In this document: piece by piece, positions 1-6,309 of the stretch
How the letters are laid out: each line of letters begins with the position of its first letter
Numbering within the stretch: position 1 is the first letter of the stretch
From: an archaeon
Lineage (GTDB): Archaea > Asgardarchaeota > Hermodarchaeia > Hermodarchaeales > Hermodarchaeaceae
Direction of reading: 5' to 3'
Length of the DNA stretch: 11,613 bases
Assembly (NCBI GenBank): GCA_016550395.1
Contig: JABXGY010000057.1
Span: 1 to 11,613, forward strand
Notes under the pieces: generated by a model
What the model saw: the letters and a program-made list of their open reading frames with translations, nothing else
Told to the model about the DNA's origin: nothing
Databases searched by the model: none
Program-made: the position numbers and the translations under genes

Positions 1-3
1 ACA

Positions 4-105
4 CTAGTCGGCTGTTAAGGCGGCATTATAAGCTTGTTCTAATTGATTCGAATAACGCTTCCAGAGTAAATGCTCATCTGCGACTTCACGAATTCGTATC
101 TCCAA
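4..105 (-). pseudogene. Orphan C-terminal tail of a GT4 glycosyltransferase
   Basis: Immediately after the TGA stop of the GT4 gene (106-108), the same reading frame stays open for 33 more codons and ends at a TAG (4-6). The peptide contains the stretch LLWKRYSNQLEQAY. Its Trp and Tyr are 11 residues apart, exactly the spacing in the tail of the intact upstream enzyme (WEDEVKRLVKVY). Both look like the C-terminal helix that ends many GT4 proteins. The first codon is TTG, but a functional 33-residue gene is unlikely. I infer a leftover 3' end of a second GT4 gene whose body was lost, perhaps by recombination between tandem paralogues. An alternative is a stop mutation that shortened one longer protein, but the repeated tail argues against that. 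Confidence 0.5.
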
Positions 106-1140
106 TCAGATAATTGACTCATACACCTTCACCAACCGTTTAACCTCGTCTTCCCATGTTTGAGTTGTTTTGGCTCTAGCTCTTGCTTCACTCTTTAGTT
201 TCTCCTGTTTTTTCCATGACTCTTCAAGAGCTCTGGGAAAATCTTCATCTTCATCAAAATAGACAACTCCCTTGTCTCCTAGAATCCTTTCTTTAAGCGG
301 ACCACGCCGAACGATGACAGGAACACCTGCTGCCACCGCCTCCATAAGTTTCAGACTCCAATGGTCTCCTTTGTTAGGAATTACAATGAAATCCATTTTA
401 CGATAGAGATTAGGCACATCTCGGAATGGTATCCGGCCTAACATGTGTAAACGGTGTTCGCCCAGATACGGTTCAACGTGTTGCTTCCAATATGAGTCGA
501 ATTGATTAACCCATCCCGCAATCCATAAATGACAATCGTTATGCTTGTTTGTAAATTCTCCCCACGCCTTTAGTAGAAGATCCACTCTTCGTTCCGCACC
601 AATCACGCCCAAATATCCATAACATGTATGGTCTTCGTCATCAACATAAACTACATTCTCGAACATTGCATCTTCCGGCATATTCCGCAAGTAGCTCCAA
701 CGGACATTGTTATTCATTCTGAGAATAATCTGTACAAGTCTAGGATCAACCGTCGTTACATGATTGCTTTTTCTTACCAGCAATTTAGTGAATTGGTCAG
801 CTATCCAAGACAATACTCTGCTTTTGAATCCGCTTCGATTCTGCCGAATCATATATCCCCAACTGCTCCGCATATCGAACACTTTAGGTATATTGTTGAG
901 AAGCATAGGAACTAAACCAATATCCCAAGGGTCAATCATATGTAAAACGTCATAACCATTCACTTGAAGAGCATTCACCGTAGAACGGAGAACGTGTTTT
1001 ACCCTTGCAAGTATTCCCTTACCACGCATATCGAAATGTAGGGTATGAACTGCATGTCCATTCTTTTTGAGTGCTCTAGCTAACTTTTGCGGGCGAACAT
1101 CAGCCTTCGGATTAGCCATCGTGACTATGAGGATTTTCAA
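106..1140 (-). CDS. GT4-family (GT-B fold) glycosyltransferase
   Basis: Predicted cytosolic or membrane-associated retaining glycosyltransferase of 344 residues, a normal GT4 length, moving a sugar from a nucleotide donor to an unknown acceptor. The N-terminus is a Rossmann strand (KILIVTM). The C-terminal donor domain has YLGVIGAERRVDLLLKAW (about residues 176-193), HLWIAGW, and the donor loop DHWSLKLMEAVAAGVPVIV (about 259-277). In the usual E-x7-E signature the first Glu is Asp here (D259, E267). I start at TTG 1140, which begins at the first beta strand and has GGTGTGA five bases upstream. A GTG at 1149 overlaps that ribosome site, and an ATG at 1206 would add a 22-residue stretch lying wholly inside the upstream gene. 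It overlaps the ATP-grasp gene by 29 bases, so the two are probably translationally coupled. Donor and acceptor cannot be read from sequence. Confidence 0.88.
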   Translation of the reverse strand: MKILIVTMANPKADVRPQKLARALKKNGHAVHTLHFDMRGKGILARVKHVLRSTVNALQVNGYDVLHMIDPWDIGLVPMLLNNIPKVFDMRSSWGYMIRQNRSGFKSRVLSWIADQFTKLLVRKSNHVTTVDPRLVQIILRMNNNVRWSYLRNMPEDAMFENVVYVDDEDHTCYGYLGVIGAERRVDLLLKAWGEFTNKHNDCHLWIAGWVNQFDSYWKQHVEPYLGEHRLHMLGRIPFRDVPNLYRKMDFIVIPNKGDHWSLKLMEAVAAGVPVIVRRGPLKERILGDKGVVYFDEDEDFPRALEESWKKQEKLKSEARARAKTTQTWEDEVKRLVKVYESII

Positions 1141-2155
1141 TAACTTCACACCAATGCCGATAGATTTTCGTTCCAACCTTGGGAAACATAGGTGGTAGTT
1201 TTTCACCCATCGTATCCAACACCGCTAATACAGGAAAGTTCACACCTGCATACGTACAAAAAACACAGCTTCCACTCAGCCTTGGATTTATCTCTAGGAG
1301 TTTAGGCGGACTACCCCGCACTTGAAAATTCAAATTCCCTGTGATTCCCCATCCCTGAACGTTTAGTTTTACTATTATACGCTCAATCAAAAGCCTCACG
1401 TCATCGTCATTCACTACCTCTCCCACGTAACTTATACCCTGCCTCGTATACACCCGCTTCCTTTGACACATCGCAAAAATCCTTTCTCCTTTCATGTAGA
1501 GATCAACACTATACTCAGGAGGCGGAATATACTCCATCAGGATATACGGACCACTTGCGTTTCGAATTATATTTTCAGCCAAATCCTTCCCAATACGCAT
1601 TCGTTCCTTGTCATAGAGGTTTCCACCGCCCTCATCAACAATGAAAAATCCTCTACTTCCTCTCCCTTCATCTGGTTTAATACATTTCTCCGCCCCAGCA
1701 CTAATGACATCAAGCCTCTGCCAACCAAACCCAAACTCTTGAAGGTTATTTACCTTAAAATGAGCAGGTATATTTACACCTTTCAATTTGCGAGTAACAT
1801 TATATGTTTCAAGTTTGGAATTTGTTAAGGCTATGAACTTATAGGAAGAAATTGGAATCCTATCAGCGAAATCCTTCGCCAATCTTGATAACGCCATTAT
1901 CTCGTGATCTGTTAACGGTAAAACAACGTCAATTCTATCCCTCTTAACTATCTCAGTGATTTTCGACACATATTGTTCCTGCATAGTTGCATACGGAACC
2001 TTGTAAAATTTGTCTGCCAACAATCTACCATACACATCTTCGTTTGCATCGCAACTGACTATGAACACATTTTCGCCAAAATATTCTCGAAGGCTTTTCA
2101 CTATTCCTGCAAAACCTGGACACCCTGCTGCCGTGACAAGAATTCTCCGCATCAT
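1112..2155 (-). CDS. ATP-grasp ligase (CarB / D-Ala-ligase-like fold)
   Basis: Predicted 347-residue ATP-dependent carboxylate-amine ligase. It would activate a carboxylate as an acyl phosphate and couple it to an amine or similar nucleophile. It has a pre-ATP-grasp Rossmann domain (RRILVTAAGCPGFAGIVKSL, residues 3-22, then VVLPLTDHE near 77-85). The ATP-grasp part includes CIKPDEGRGSRGF (158-170), with K160 the likely phosphate-binding lysine and a Gly-rich loop, then LMEYIPPPEYSVD (206-218). The metal-binding end is GNLNFQV to LLEINPRLSGS (273-296), with E288 and N290 as expected Mg ligands. The ATG at 2155 overlaps the upstream deacetylase stop (ATGATG against TGA), and a second in-frame ATG at 2152 is equally possible; AGGTG lies upstream. 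Flanked by a deacetylase and a glycosyltransferase, it plausibly amidates a freed sugar amine. That role is inference; the fold is clear. Confidence 0.88.
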   Translation of the reverse strand: MMRRILVTAAGCPGFAGIVKSLREYFGENVFIVSCDANEDVYGRLLADKFYKVPYATMQEQYVSKITEIVKRDRIDVVLPLTDHEIMALSRLAKDFADRIPISSYKFIALTNSKLETYNVTRKLKGVNIPAHFKVNNLQEFGFGWQRLDVISAGAEKCIKPDEGRGSRGFFIVDEGGGNLYDKERMRIGKDLAENIIRNASGPYILMEYIPPPEYSVDLYMKGERIFAMCQRKRVYTRQGISYVGEVVNDDDVRLLIERIIVKLNVQGWGITGNLNFQVRGSPPKLLEINPRLSGSCVFCTYAGVNFPVLAVLDTMGEKLPPMFPKVGTKIYRHWCEVIENPHSHDG

Positions 2156-2793
2156 ACCCGCCTAACACCTTTCTCCATTATGAATCCCTCTGCATACTCG
2201 ACGCCGACTTGACCTCCCCGAATCGTGAGTTGTGCCAACCAGTATTGTTTTCTGAAATATAATTTCCGTTTGACTGATTGCGTTTGAAATTGTTCCAATG
2301 CCCTCATCTTCAACTCTATGTCGGCAGGCGTTAATTCAATAAAGTAGTTTGGCTCAAACCCCAAGCAATTCGCTGGTAACTCGTATTGAAGAACAGGAAT
2401 CGGTGTTCCCTTCGTCGCTCTTAGGACTTCCGTAGCAATAGTCGCATGGTCTTGATGGCGGTCCCTCACCCAAGGAGAAAACACCGCATCATACTTTCCT
2501 TCGTGAAGTTCATCCCATATTGTTTGAAGAACCGCTTGACGTTCTTGCGGAAGATGACGCACCTTGAAATGTTTAATCACTGTCTCCTGAATACCAAGTA
2601 TCTTGTCTGCCTTCATGCACTCGTCAATGATTTTGTCAGGCGGGTATTCTTCAGGGACGTTTTCTCTGCAATCAGCGAGTACTAAATGCTTTACTTCAAC
2701 TTCTTCCCGTATGAAACGGGACATTGAGCCACCGCATCCTATTTGTCCGTCGTCTGGATGAGCGCTCAAAACTAAGACTCGTTTCCAATTCAA
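2152..2793 (-). CDS. PIG-L / LmbE-family zinc N-deacetylase
   Basis: Predicted metal-dependent deacetylase of 213 residues, typical of the family that includes MshB, BshB and PIG-L, which remove acetyl from N-acetylglucosaminyl compounds. The signature SAHPDDGQIGCGG occupies residues 10-22 and the second motif RHQDH is at 112-116. By analogy with MshB, H12, D15 and H116 are the zinc ligands and D14 the general base; all are present. The start is TTG at 2793, well supported by GGTGAT seven bases upstream, a near-ideal match to the archaeal 16S tail. No signal peptide or membrane segment is visible, so it should act on the cytosolic side. It is the first gene of an overlapping trio with the ATP-grasp and GT4 genes. 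The acetylated substrate is unknown; a GlcNAc-type sugar is the family expectation. Confidence 0.92.
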   Translation of the reverse strand: MNWKRVLVLSAHPDDGQIGCGGSMSRFIREEVEVKHLVLADCRENVPEEYPPDKIIDECMKADKILGIQETVIKHFKVRHLPQERQAVLQTIWDELHEGKYDAVFSPWVRDRHQDHATIATEVLRATKGTPIPVLQYELPANCLGFEPNYFIELTPADIELKMRALEQFQTQSVKRKLYFRKQYWLAQLTIRGGQVGVEYAEGFIMEKGVRRV

Positions 2794-2854
2794 GCTTTAT
2801 CACCACAATGGAGACATTCACCGCCTTAAACACGGGATTGCCATATGCAAACAG

Positions 2855-2862
2855 GATATAAC
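2855..2862 (-). promoter_or_regulatory. Possible TATA box for the deacetylase trio
   Basis: The minus strand reads GTTATATC here, preceded by a T-rich stretch (about 2863-2871). A start site about 25 bases downstream would leave a leader of roughly 40 bases containing the GGTGAT ribosome site. It is an AT-rich match only, with no clear BRE, so support is weak. Confidence 0.22.
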
Positions 2863-2931
2863 ATAAAAAAGCTTGCACCTTCGGCTGTTTTTGATACATC
2901 ATAGAACGTATACACAACTATCGAAAGGACG

Positions 2932-2940
2932 CCCCCCCCC
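2932..2940. repeat. Run of nine cytosines
   Basis: Nine consecutive C residues (G on the minus strand), conspicuous in an AT-leaning sequence. It lies just beyond the stop of the broken small gene and upstream of the deacetylase promoter area. It could be a slippage-prone tract or an assembly artefact. No reading frame I support crosses it. Confidence 0.85.
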
Positions 2941-2950
2941 AATAGTAGAA

Positions 2951-3250
2951 TCAATCGAATTCCAGCCCCTCTAACATGGCAATACTATTATTTAGTTTCT
3001 CGATTGCCTCTGTTTTTTTATAAGCAGCTAATGCTCTTATACCTTCTAACACTGTTTTCCAAGCTTGAACTTCAATCTTCTTATAGGGATTAGCTCACAT
3101 TTGCCTAGCCGAATCAGTTTGGCACTGCCATGAATATTGCTGTTCCCTAGCAACTACCGCCATGATTGCGTAAATAATTGTTGAAATCGCAAATATGAAC
3201 GACAATACACTTGCGGGAAGTAGAAGCACTAGAACAACAAACGTCCCTAG
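2951..3250 (-). pseudogene. Possible broken small membrane-protein gene with in-frame TGA
   Basis: This lies in the gap of about 490 bases between the methyltransferase and the deacetylase. One minus-strand frame is open from 3250 to a TGA at 3095-3097, and the same frame then stays open to a second TGA at 2951-2953. The first part encodes one strongly hydrophobic helix (VLLLPASVLSFIFAISTIIY), then a polar stretch (REQQYSWQCQTDSARQM). After the TGA come 47 residues that look like an amphipathic helix, for example AWKTVLEGIRALAAYKK and EAIEKLNNSIAMLEGLEF. Possible starts are GTG 3229, TTG 3205 or ATG 3161, none with a good ribosome site. Protein-like sequence on both sides of one stop in one frame suggests a recently inactivated gene or a sequencing error. 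TGA is a normal stop elsewhere in the window, so recoding is unlikely. I do not recognise the family. Confidence 0.4.
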
Positions 3251-3285
3251 TCAATAACTTAGATAATATCTTTGAGACCTTCCGT

Positions 3286-4050
3286 TCACGGAGCTTTTTC
3301 TCCTTTCACAATTAAATGAAACCCTAATCTTTTTGGAAGATTATGAACCTTGATTTTTCGTTCATTGGTAGTATCATAGACGTTATAATATGGTTCGACG
3401 ATCACGTTGATGAAAATGTTAAAGAGCGCATAGGCTTCATCAATTGTATACGCCTTTGAATATGGACAGTATTCCTTGTATTCTGAGAATCTTGCAAAAA
3501 GCTCTTCTTCGGAAGACTCTTCAAGCAAACCCTGTTGTATCCCTCGAAGAAAGATGATTGAATAAATGTACAACAAGGAGTCACGATGGTAAAGCATCGC
3601 CCACACTTTTCCAGTTGGTTTCAAAACTCGATGAATCTCTGAAACTGCTTTGTTCACATCTGGTATGTGGTGAAGCACTCCATACGAATAAACCAAATCA
3701 AAACTCGAGTCTTCGAAAGGTATTGATGTCGCAGATGCTTTGGAAATTTTGAATTGTTTACCTAGAAGTTGTTTCAGATGTTGAGCATGATCTACAGCCT
3801 TATCTGTGAAATCGACTGCATTCACGATTGCACCATTATCCTCAAATTCAATCGAATCGATACCCGTTCCACACCCAACTTCTAAGACGCGTTTTCCTTT
3901 CCAAATATGCCATGGAAACACGACTTTCATGTAGTCTTGTAACTCATAACGCCTTCTACGCATTTCTCGATAATCTTCTACTGTCTTTGACTTCCAAGCC
4001 CAGGGAAGTCTATCCTCCCAGTATTCCTTACTGTTCTTCTTTGATTTCAC
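3286..4050 (-). CDS. Class I SAM-dependent methyltransferase (UbiE/Methyltransf_11 type)
   Basis: Predicted soluble methyltransferase of 254 residues. Motif I, VLEVGCGTGIDS (residues 55-66), binds SAM, followed by the acidic strand end AVDF (78-81) and the post-motif YSYGVLHHIPD (121-131) with the usual VLKPTGK strand (142-148). An extra N-terminal segment rich in Trp, Arg and Lys (about 1-50) and a C-terminal cap of about 90 residues probably shape substrate binding. The start is GTG at 4050, with AAGGTGG upstream. It lies 23 bases after the GT2 gene on the same strand, so the two are very likely co-transcribed. In this context it may methylate a sugar hydroxyl or a lipid-linked glycan, but the family covers many substrates and sequence alone does not say which. 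The substrate is unknown; the enzyme class is certain. Confidence 0.9.
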   Translation of the reverse strand: MKSKKNSKEYWEDRLPWAWKSKTVEDYREMRRRRYELQDYMKVVFPWHIWKGKRVLEVGCGTGIDSIEFEDNGAIVNAVDFTDKAVDHAQHLKQLLGKQFKISKASATSIPFEDSSFDLVYSYGVLHHIPDVNKAVSEIHRVLKPTGKVWAMLYHRDSLLYIYSIIFLRGIQQGLLEESSEEELFARFSEYKEYCPYSKAYTIDEAYALFNIFINVIVEPYYNVYDTTNERKIKVHNLPKRLGFHLIVKGEKAP

Positions 4051-4073
4051 TTAACATTCCACCTTACCTTTCA

Positions 4074-4910
4074 TTAGCTACGTTCTTTGATGAAAATTTG
4101 GAAATAATCAGGATAGGCATTCAAAACTGAATAAATGAAAGCACCTAAGGTTGATCGGCCTTTTCTTGATGCTAATATGGCCTTATTCCTCTTTGCAAAA
4201 GCTGAATGGTGCACTGGATCTGGACGCCAAGATACAGCACCAATCGTTGACAACAATATTACGTTATATTTAGTAGCAATTTTATCACGCAAAAAAACAT
4301 CTTCGCCTGTAACGTACATATCAGGAAGGGTGTCATTTTCTTTACTTAGCCAAACCTTCGAACTCACAATTTTTTTCGCTTCTTCCTCCAATTCCGTTTC
4401 AATCCAGAATGGACGATAAAAAGCGTACAAACCCGTGAACCCCGTGAATCGATGACCGGCAGATAGATTAGACAACAAACGAAAACTCGTTCCAACAACA
4501 GTTCGATAAAATTGGGCGATATTTTTTGGCATGTAGAACTTCTGCAAAGAAACTAAACCAATATTATTATGTCCAACTAGGGAAACGGCCTTGAGGCAGT
4601 TTCGATTCACACTTTGATCTATATCGCCGGTCAGAATTACATCACATGCAGCTTCACGGAATCCTGAACGACGTACCCATGCTTGATGAAACAAGTATTC
4701 GGGATTCCGAGCTACTTCTATTATTTTGGTTTGTTCTTCTCGATTGTATTTTTTTGTAACCGCCTTAACCGTTTCAACAGTCTTGGCATGCGCAGGTTTA
4801 TCAAAACAAAGGACTAAGTCAACAGGGTCAAGTGAAAACCAGGTTGGAAGTGTCGTAGGAATAAGAAACCATTCGTTCTTGACGGGTATTACAACACTAA
4901 ATTTCACCAT
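4074..4910 (-). CDS. Family 2 (GT-A fold) glycosyltransferase
   Basis: Predicted inverting glycosyltransferase of 278 residues. It opens with the standard GT2 strand and loop FSVVIPVKNEW (4-14). The metal/nucleotide site is TGDIDQS (94-100), with D96 and D98 in the DxD-like position. FTGFTGLYAFYR (155-166) resembles the acceptor loop, and TGEDVFL (201-207) matches the ED catalytic-base region of GT2 enzymes. No transmembrane helix is evident, so it should act at the cytosolic face of the membrane on a lipid-linked or soluble acceptor. I start at ATG 4910, which has AGGTG seven bases upstream and begins right at the fold; the frame is open to 4946, but that adds 12 residues without a better ribosome site. 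It is the first gene of the minus-strand arm and faces the divergent regulatory region. Donor and acceptor are unknown. Confidence 0.88.
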   Translation of the reverse strand: MVKFSVVIPVKNEWFLIPTTLPTWFSLDPVDLVLCFDKPAHAKTVETVKAVTKKYNREEQTKIIEVARNPEYLFHQAWVRRSGFREAACDVILTGDIDQSVNRNCLKAVSLVGHNNIGLVSLQKFYMPKNIAQFYRTVVGTSFRLLSNLSAGHRFTGFTGLYAFYRPFWIETELEEEAKKIVSSKVWLSKENDTLPDMYVTGEDVFLRDKIATKYNVILLSTIGAVSWRPDPVHHSAFAKRNKAILASRKGRSTLGAFIYSVLNAYPDYFQIFIKERS

Positions 4911-4955
4911 GGAGAGCACCTGAGGAATTAGCCGAAAGAATAACAACTATTCATT

Positions 4956-4971
4956 AGATGTTCGAATATCT
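4956..4971. promoter_or_regulatory. 16-bp near-perfect palindrome, candidate operator
   Basis: AGATGTTCGAATATCT is symmetric about TTCGAA, with only one G/T mismatch between half-sites (a wobble pair if transcribed). It lies 46 bases upstream of the GT2 start in the divergent intergenic region, where a dimeric repressor could block transcription of the left arm. The symmetry is visible; a regulator is inferred and none is encoded in the window. Confidence 0.4.
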
Positions 4972-5010
4972 GACAATAATTTTACAGTTTGAATTCGTTC
5001 GTTGATTTGG

Positions 5011-5039
5011 CATTATAATATTTTCTATATTCATTATAA
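5011..5039. promoter_or_regulatory. Paired TATA-like boxes in the divergent intergenic region
   Basis: The 8-mer CATTATAA occurs twice, at 5011-5018 and 5032-5039, 21 bases apart, with more A/T between. Read on the plus strand, the second copy could start a transcript near 5060-5065, just at the hairpin. Read on the minus strand, TTATAATG could drive the GT2/methyltransferase genes with a leader of about 80 bases. Position and composition are the only evidence. Confidence 0.3.
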
Positions 5040-5063
5040 GATCAAGATTAGCGCTATTCATAA

Positions 5064-5119
5064 AGAGGTATTTCCTGTCTCAGCTTTTGAGATAATTATG
5101 CCTCTAAGACAGATATTCC
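5064..5119 (+). other. Two-tier hairpin with a competing inverted repeat
   Basis: AGAGGTAT (5064-5071) pairs with ATGCCTCT (5098-5105), eight pairs with one wobble. Inside it TCTCA (5078-5082) pairs with TGAGA (5088-5092). A competing pairing joins CTGTCT (5075-5080) with AGACAG (5107-5112) and extends imperfectly into GGTATTTC and ATATTCC. The element follows a TATA-like box by about 25 bases, so it could be the 5' structure of a small RNA or the leader of the small ORF downstream. It matches no riboswitch class I know. There is no U-tract directly after it, so a simple terminator is less likely. Confidence 0.4.
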
Positions 5120-5143
5120 ATATTCTTGTTAAAATAACACTGT

Positions 5144-5266
5144 ATGATTGATTTAATGCCAAAACACATCGATGTAAATGAGTTGTTAATCAAACTAAAG
5201 AACCGTCTTCAAAACTTAAGAGGCAAATCTCAATATTCTCAAATAATTAACATGCTCAACCTCTAG
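5144..5266 (+). CDS. Small 40-residue ORF, unknown, low support
   Basis: An ATG-to-TAG frame of 40 codons inside the divergent intergenic region. The peptide is rich in Leu, Lys, Asn and Gln and looks like one amphipathic helix (VNELLIKLKNRLQNLRGK) followed by SQYSQIINML. The Lys-Gly-Lys, Ser-Tyr-Ser then Ile pattern loosely recalls the C-terminal half of archaeal VapB-like or ribbon-helix-helix proteins, but it is too short to say. There is no GGTG or GGAGG site before either ATG (5144 or 5156), so translation is uncertain. It sits between the hairpin element and the TATA box of the epimerase operon and could be a small regulator, a relic or chance. I assign no function. Confidence 0.25.
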   Translation: MIDLMPKHIDVNELLIKLKNRLQNLRGKSQYSQIINMLNL

Positions 5267-5287
5267 AAACTTAGTTGGTCCCAATAG

Positions 5288-5296
5288 AATTATAAC
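5288..5296 (+). promoter_or_regulatory. TATA box of the right-arm operon
   Basis: AATTATAAC is centred near 5293. Archaeal transcription starts about 25 bases downstream, near 5318. That would give a short leader containing GGTG (5325-5328) before the ATG at 5335. The geometry fits well, but no BRE is obvious. Confidence 0.45.
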
Positions 5297-5334
5297 AGAA
5301 CCTATTGTGAATAATCCCAATGATGGTGCATACA

Positions 5335-6309
5335 ATGGACTGGGTAAATGCAAATGTGCTTGTAACCGGTGGAGCCGGATTTATTGGATCATCACTTATA
5401 CGTAAACTAATTACACTTGGATGTAAAGTCAGAGTTGCTGACAACTTTTCACGCGGAACACGTGAAAACATTGCAGAAGTTTTGAATCAAATTGAATTAC
5501 TCGAGATTGATTTGACTCGAATAGAAAGCTGCATCCAAGCGTGTAAAGATATGGATTTTGTCTTTCACCTTGCAGCTAGTGTGGGTGGGATACATTTCAT
5601 TAAGAAAGAGAATGTTGGGGGACTAACACCAAGTATTCAGATGAATACAAATATGCTTGAAGCCGCTCGCAAATCGGATATTAAACGATATGTATTCGCA
5701 AGTTCAGCGTGTATCTACAGGCAACGTAGTGATGAATTAAACCAGTTTAAAGAGTCTGATGCGATTCCTGCAAATCCTGCAACCACGTACGGATGGGCAA
5801 AACTGCTGGGAGAAATCCAATGCAAAGCCTACCATGACGATTATGGTATCAAATGCTCATCAGCTCGAATCTTTAATGCCTATGGTGAACGAGAAAACCT
5901 CGATCCACGATGGTCTCATGTTATTCCCTCCATTATCCGAAAAGCCATCCGTTATCCCGATGAAGGCTTCAAAATGTTTGGTGATGGAAGCCAAGAACGT
6001 GGCTTCCTTTACGTGCAAGACTGTATTGAAGGCTTGCTTCATTTTATGGATAAAGTCACTGATGCTGAAGGCATCAACTTGGGCTCAAATGAAGTAGTTT
6101 CGATTCGTGATCTTGCCGAACGAGTTGTCAAACTTTCAGGTAAAGAAATAAAAATTCAGTGGGACCCAAGTGGACCCACTGGAACTAATCGATACTGTGC
6201 TGATCAAACACGTATGCAGCAGGTTCTGAATTGGGTTCCTGAGACCCCCCTTAATGAAGGGCTTCAAAAAACCTATCAATGGGCAAAAGGTGTATTAGAT
6301 GTGGAGTAG
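5335..6309 (+). CDS. Extended-SDR NAD-dependent nucleotide-sugar epimerase/dehydratase
   Basis: Predicted cytosolic short-chain dehydrogenase/reductase of the extended family, 324 residues from this start. The NAD-binding loop is VTGGAGFIGSS (residues 10-20) and the catalytic pair lies in TTYGWAKLLGE (Y152, K156). A Cys follows the catalytic serine region (ASSACIY, C126), as in GDP-mannose 3,5-epimerase and GDP-fucose synthase, whereas UDP-glucose 4-epimerases have a small residue there. The segment FHLAASVGGIHFI also resembles GDP-mannose 3,5-epimerase. It therefore probably epimerises or reduces a nucleotide sugar, likely at C3/C5, but I cannot fix the substrate. ATG 5335 has GGTG six bases before it and fits the TATA box at 5290; ATGs at 5320 and 5323 are alternatives that would suit a leaderless message. 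It overlaps the next gene by 11 bases. Confidence 0.88.
   Translation: MDWVNANVLVTGGAGFIGSSLIRKLITLGCKVRVADNFSRGTRENIAEVLNQIELLEIDLTRIESCIQACKDMDFVFHLAASVGGIHFIKKENVGGLTPSIQMNTNMLEAARKSDIKRYVFASSACIYRQRSDELNQFKESDAIPANPATTYGWAKLLGEIQCKAYHDDYGIKCSSARIFNAYGERENLDPRWSHVIPSIIRKAIRYPDEGFKMFGDGSQERGFLYVQDCIEGLLHFMDKVTDAEGINLGSNEVVSIRDLAERVVKLSGKEIKIQWDPSGPTGTNRYCADQTRMQQVLNWVPETPLNEGLQKTYQWAKGVLDVE

Noticed and set aside
1463..1828. 121-codon plus-strand frame opposite the ATP-grasp gene
   Set aside because: It is antisense to a well-supported gene with all ATP-grasp motifs; the translation has no family features.
2696..2917. 73-codon minus-strand frame upstream of and overlapping the deacetylase gene
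   Set aside because: It overlaps the clear deacetylase start in another frame, has no family resemblance and no ribosome site. The TTG start at 2793 with GGTGAT explains the region.
3095..3097. Selenocysteine or other recoding at the in-frame TGA
   Set aside because: No selenocysteine insertion-like structure was recognised, the context has no redox motif, and TGA ends several normal genes here. Decay or sequence error is simpler.
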